Of a stretch of 64,000 bases of DNA, positions 63,168 to 64,000 are shown in pieces (positions within the stretch are counted from its first letter, which is position 1; every line of letters begins with the position of its first letter). This DNA is from Tsuneonella deserti (lineage in GTDB: Bacteria; Pseudomonadota; Alphaproteobacteria; Sphingomonadales; Sphingomonadaceae): positions 2,429,001 through 2,493,000 of the forward strand of contig NZ_BMKL01000001.1 in NCBI RefSeq assembly GCF_014644315.1, read 5' to 3'. The notes under the pieces are model-generated. The model did not search any database, was not told the origin of the DNA, and saw only the letters and a list, made by a program, of their open reading frames with translations. The position numbers and the translations under genes are program-made.

Positions 63168-63267
63168 ACACTCCCCCCGACGATCCAGGAGCGGTGATTA
63201 GCGGTTTTCCATTAGGGCAAGGTAAACGTGCGGGAAACAATGTCGCAGTGCTGATGCACTGTTACGC

Positions 63268-64000
63268 CTAGATGTCTCCGCCGGTAAGTCTTTGGCAAAT
63301 AAGATCAAGTTGATCCAAAGTGCGATACTTGATCGTTACCGCGCCCGATCGCGGATCGGTGTCCGTCTTGATCTGGACGTTAAGGCCAAGGAACTCCTCA
63401 AGATGTCGCTGGACCGCGGCGATGTCGGCATCCTTTGCCGGATCGCGCGCGACCCGGGCGGGCCTGCGTACTGATTCGCCCTCACCACCCCGGCGTACGA
63501 TCCTCTCGACGTCGCGAACCGAGAGGCCATCGCTCACGGCACGACGGGCGATCTCTTGAGCGGCCTCGTGGCCAATCAAAGCACGGGCGTGCCCCATCGA
63601 AAGCGCCCCGTTTTGCACCAGATCGAGCACTGCATCGGGTAATTGCAGCAAGCGCTGGATATTCGCCACGTGGCTCCGTGATTTGTCGACCAGGCGGGCG
63701 ATTTCGCCTTGGGTCATCCCTTCATCTTCGGACAGGCGCTGGTAGGCTCGCGCTTCTTCGACCGGATTGAGGTCCTCGCGCTGGAGGTTTTCGATCAGCG
63801 CAAGTGCCATAACCTCCCGCTCGCCGAGTTGACGGACTAGCGCCGGAATTTCGTGGAGCTGCGCGCGCTGGGCTGCTCGCCAGCGCCGCTCGCCAGCCAC
63901 GAGGCGGTAGCCTCCCCCGTCTGTTGGGGTAACAATGATCGGCTGGATAACACCGCGCTGGGCGATGGACTGAGCCAATTCCTCGAGAGCGGCGTCGTCG
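63268..64000 (-). CDS. parB: Chromosome partitioning protein ParB, 5' end missing
   Basis: ParB binds parS sites and loads onto DNA for chromosome segregation. The gene runs off the right edge; about 244 codons of the C-terminal portion are visible. Features: the CTPase/ParB box IVTPTDGGGYRLVAGERRWRA, NLQREDLNPVEEARAY, the helix-turn-helix GMTQGEIARLVDKSRSHVANIQRLL, and a C-terminal dimerisation domain ending QRLTGGDI. parA, gidB and oriC would be expected to the right, outside the window. No parS site was recognised here. Confidence 0.93.
   Translation of the reverse strand, partial: DDAALEELAQSIAQRGVIQPIIVTPTDGGGYRLVAGERRWRAAQRAQLHEIPALVRQLGEREVMALALIENLQREDLNPVEEARAYQRLSEDEGMTQGEIARLVDKSRSHVANIQRLLQLPDAVLDLVQNGALSMGHARALIGHEAAQEIARRAVSDGLSVRDVERIVRRGGEGESVRRPARVARDPAKDADIAAVQRHLEEFLGLNVQIKTDTDPRSGAVTIKYRTLDQLDLICQRLTGGDI

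Noticed and set aside
1..64000. CRISPR arrays, rRNA or tRNA genes
   Set aside because: No direct-repeat array and no rRNA- or tRNA-like sequence was seen on either strand by eye.

Overview
The window looks like a chromosomal segment of a high-GC alphaproteobacterium, most probably a sphingomonad near Erythrobacter/Altererythrobacter. This rests on the gene order proA–(aldo/keto reductase)–nadD ... rsfS–rlmH–envC–ctpA–dsbB–coq7, a DUF1013/TrcR gene, CarD, a bactofilin/M23 pair, a Mg-type HemB, a parB gene and GANTC (CcrM-type) sites. No tRNA, rRNA or CRISPR array was recognised.

Layout. 1–5080 (minus strand): a truncated exported protein, coq7, dsbB, ctpA, envC, rlmH and rsfS, tightly packed. 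5081–23481: an accessory block of about 18.4 kb that separates rsfS from its usual neighbour nadD. It holds a gene-poor, partly AT-richer strip, a tandem pair of IS1595/ISXO2-type transposase genes (the first frameshifted and without its catalytic residues, the second intact and joined to it by an ATGA overlap), wecB and wecC for UDP-ManNAcA, two small membrane/exported proteins, an AraC-type regulator, a large chaperone–usher pilus operon (seven pilin-like genes, chaperone, usher, tip-adhesin-like protein), a convergent exported pilin-like gene and a PilZ-domain protein. 23482–26457 (minus): nadD, aldo/keto reductase, proA.

26697–45000: envelope and housekeeping genes. These are an M23 endopeptidase overlapping a bactofilin, preceded by a dense GANTC cluster; an acyl-CoA ligase; trcR; GST and quinone reductase; DUF1192; clpA; an M1 aminopeptidase; two genes of the ligase-associated DNA-damage-response set (MBL-fold exonuclease and ATP-dependent ligase); a SulP transporter without STAS; and an overlapping operon hemB–GNAT–GNAT–gamma-carbonic anhydrase–DUF167. 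45122–57828: a second M23 peptidase, an SUV3-like helicase, an S4-domain protein, 7Fe ferredoxin, carD with a strong terminator, two lipoproteins, tsaC, an acyl-CoA dehydrogenase, a DUF815 ATPase, a sorbosone-dehydrogenase-like protein and free methionine-R-sulfoxide reductase.

57936–64000: a glycine-zipper protein, then a second, shorter chaperone–usher cluster (two spore-coat-U pilins, chaperone, usher) on the minus strand, next to the truncated parB. The main theme of the accessory DNA is surface structure: two separate chaperone–usher pilus systems, a nucleotide-sugar pathway for an acidic surface polysaccharide and a c-di-GMP-type (PilZ) candidate regulator. The most unusual items are the large pilin-rich operon inserted between nadD and rsfS, the dead/alive transposase pair, and the phased GANTC/dyad cluster upstream of the cell-shape genes.
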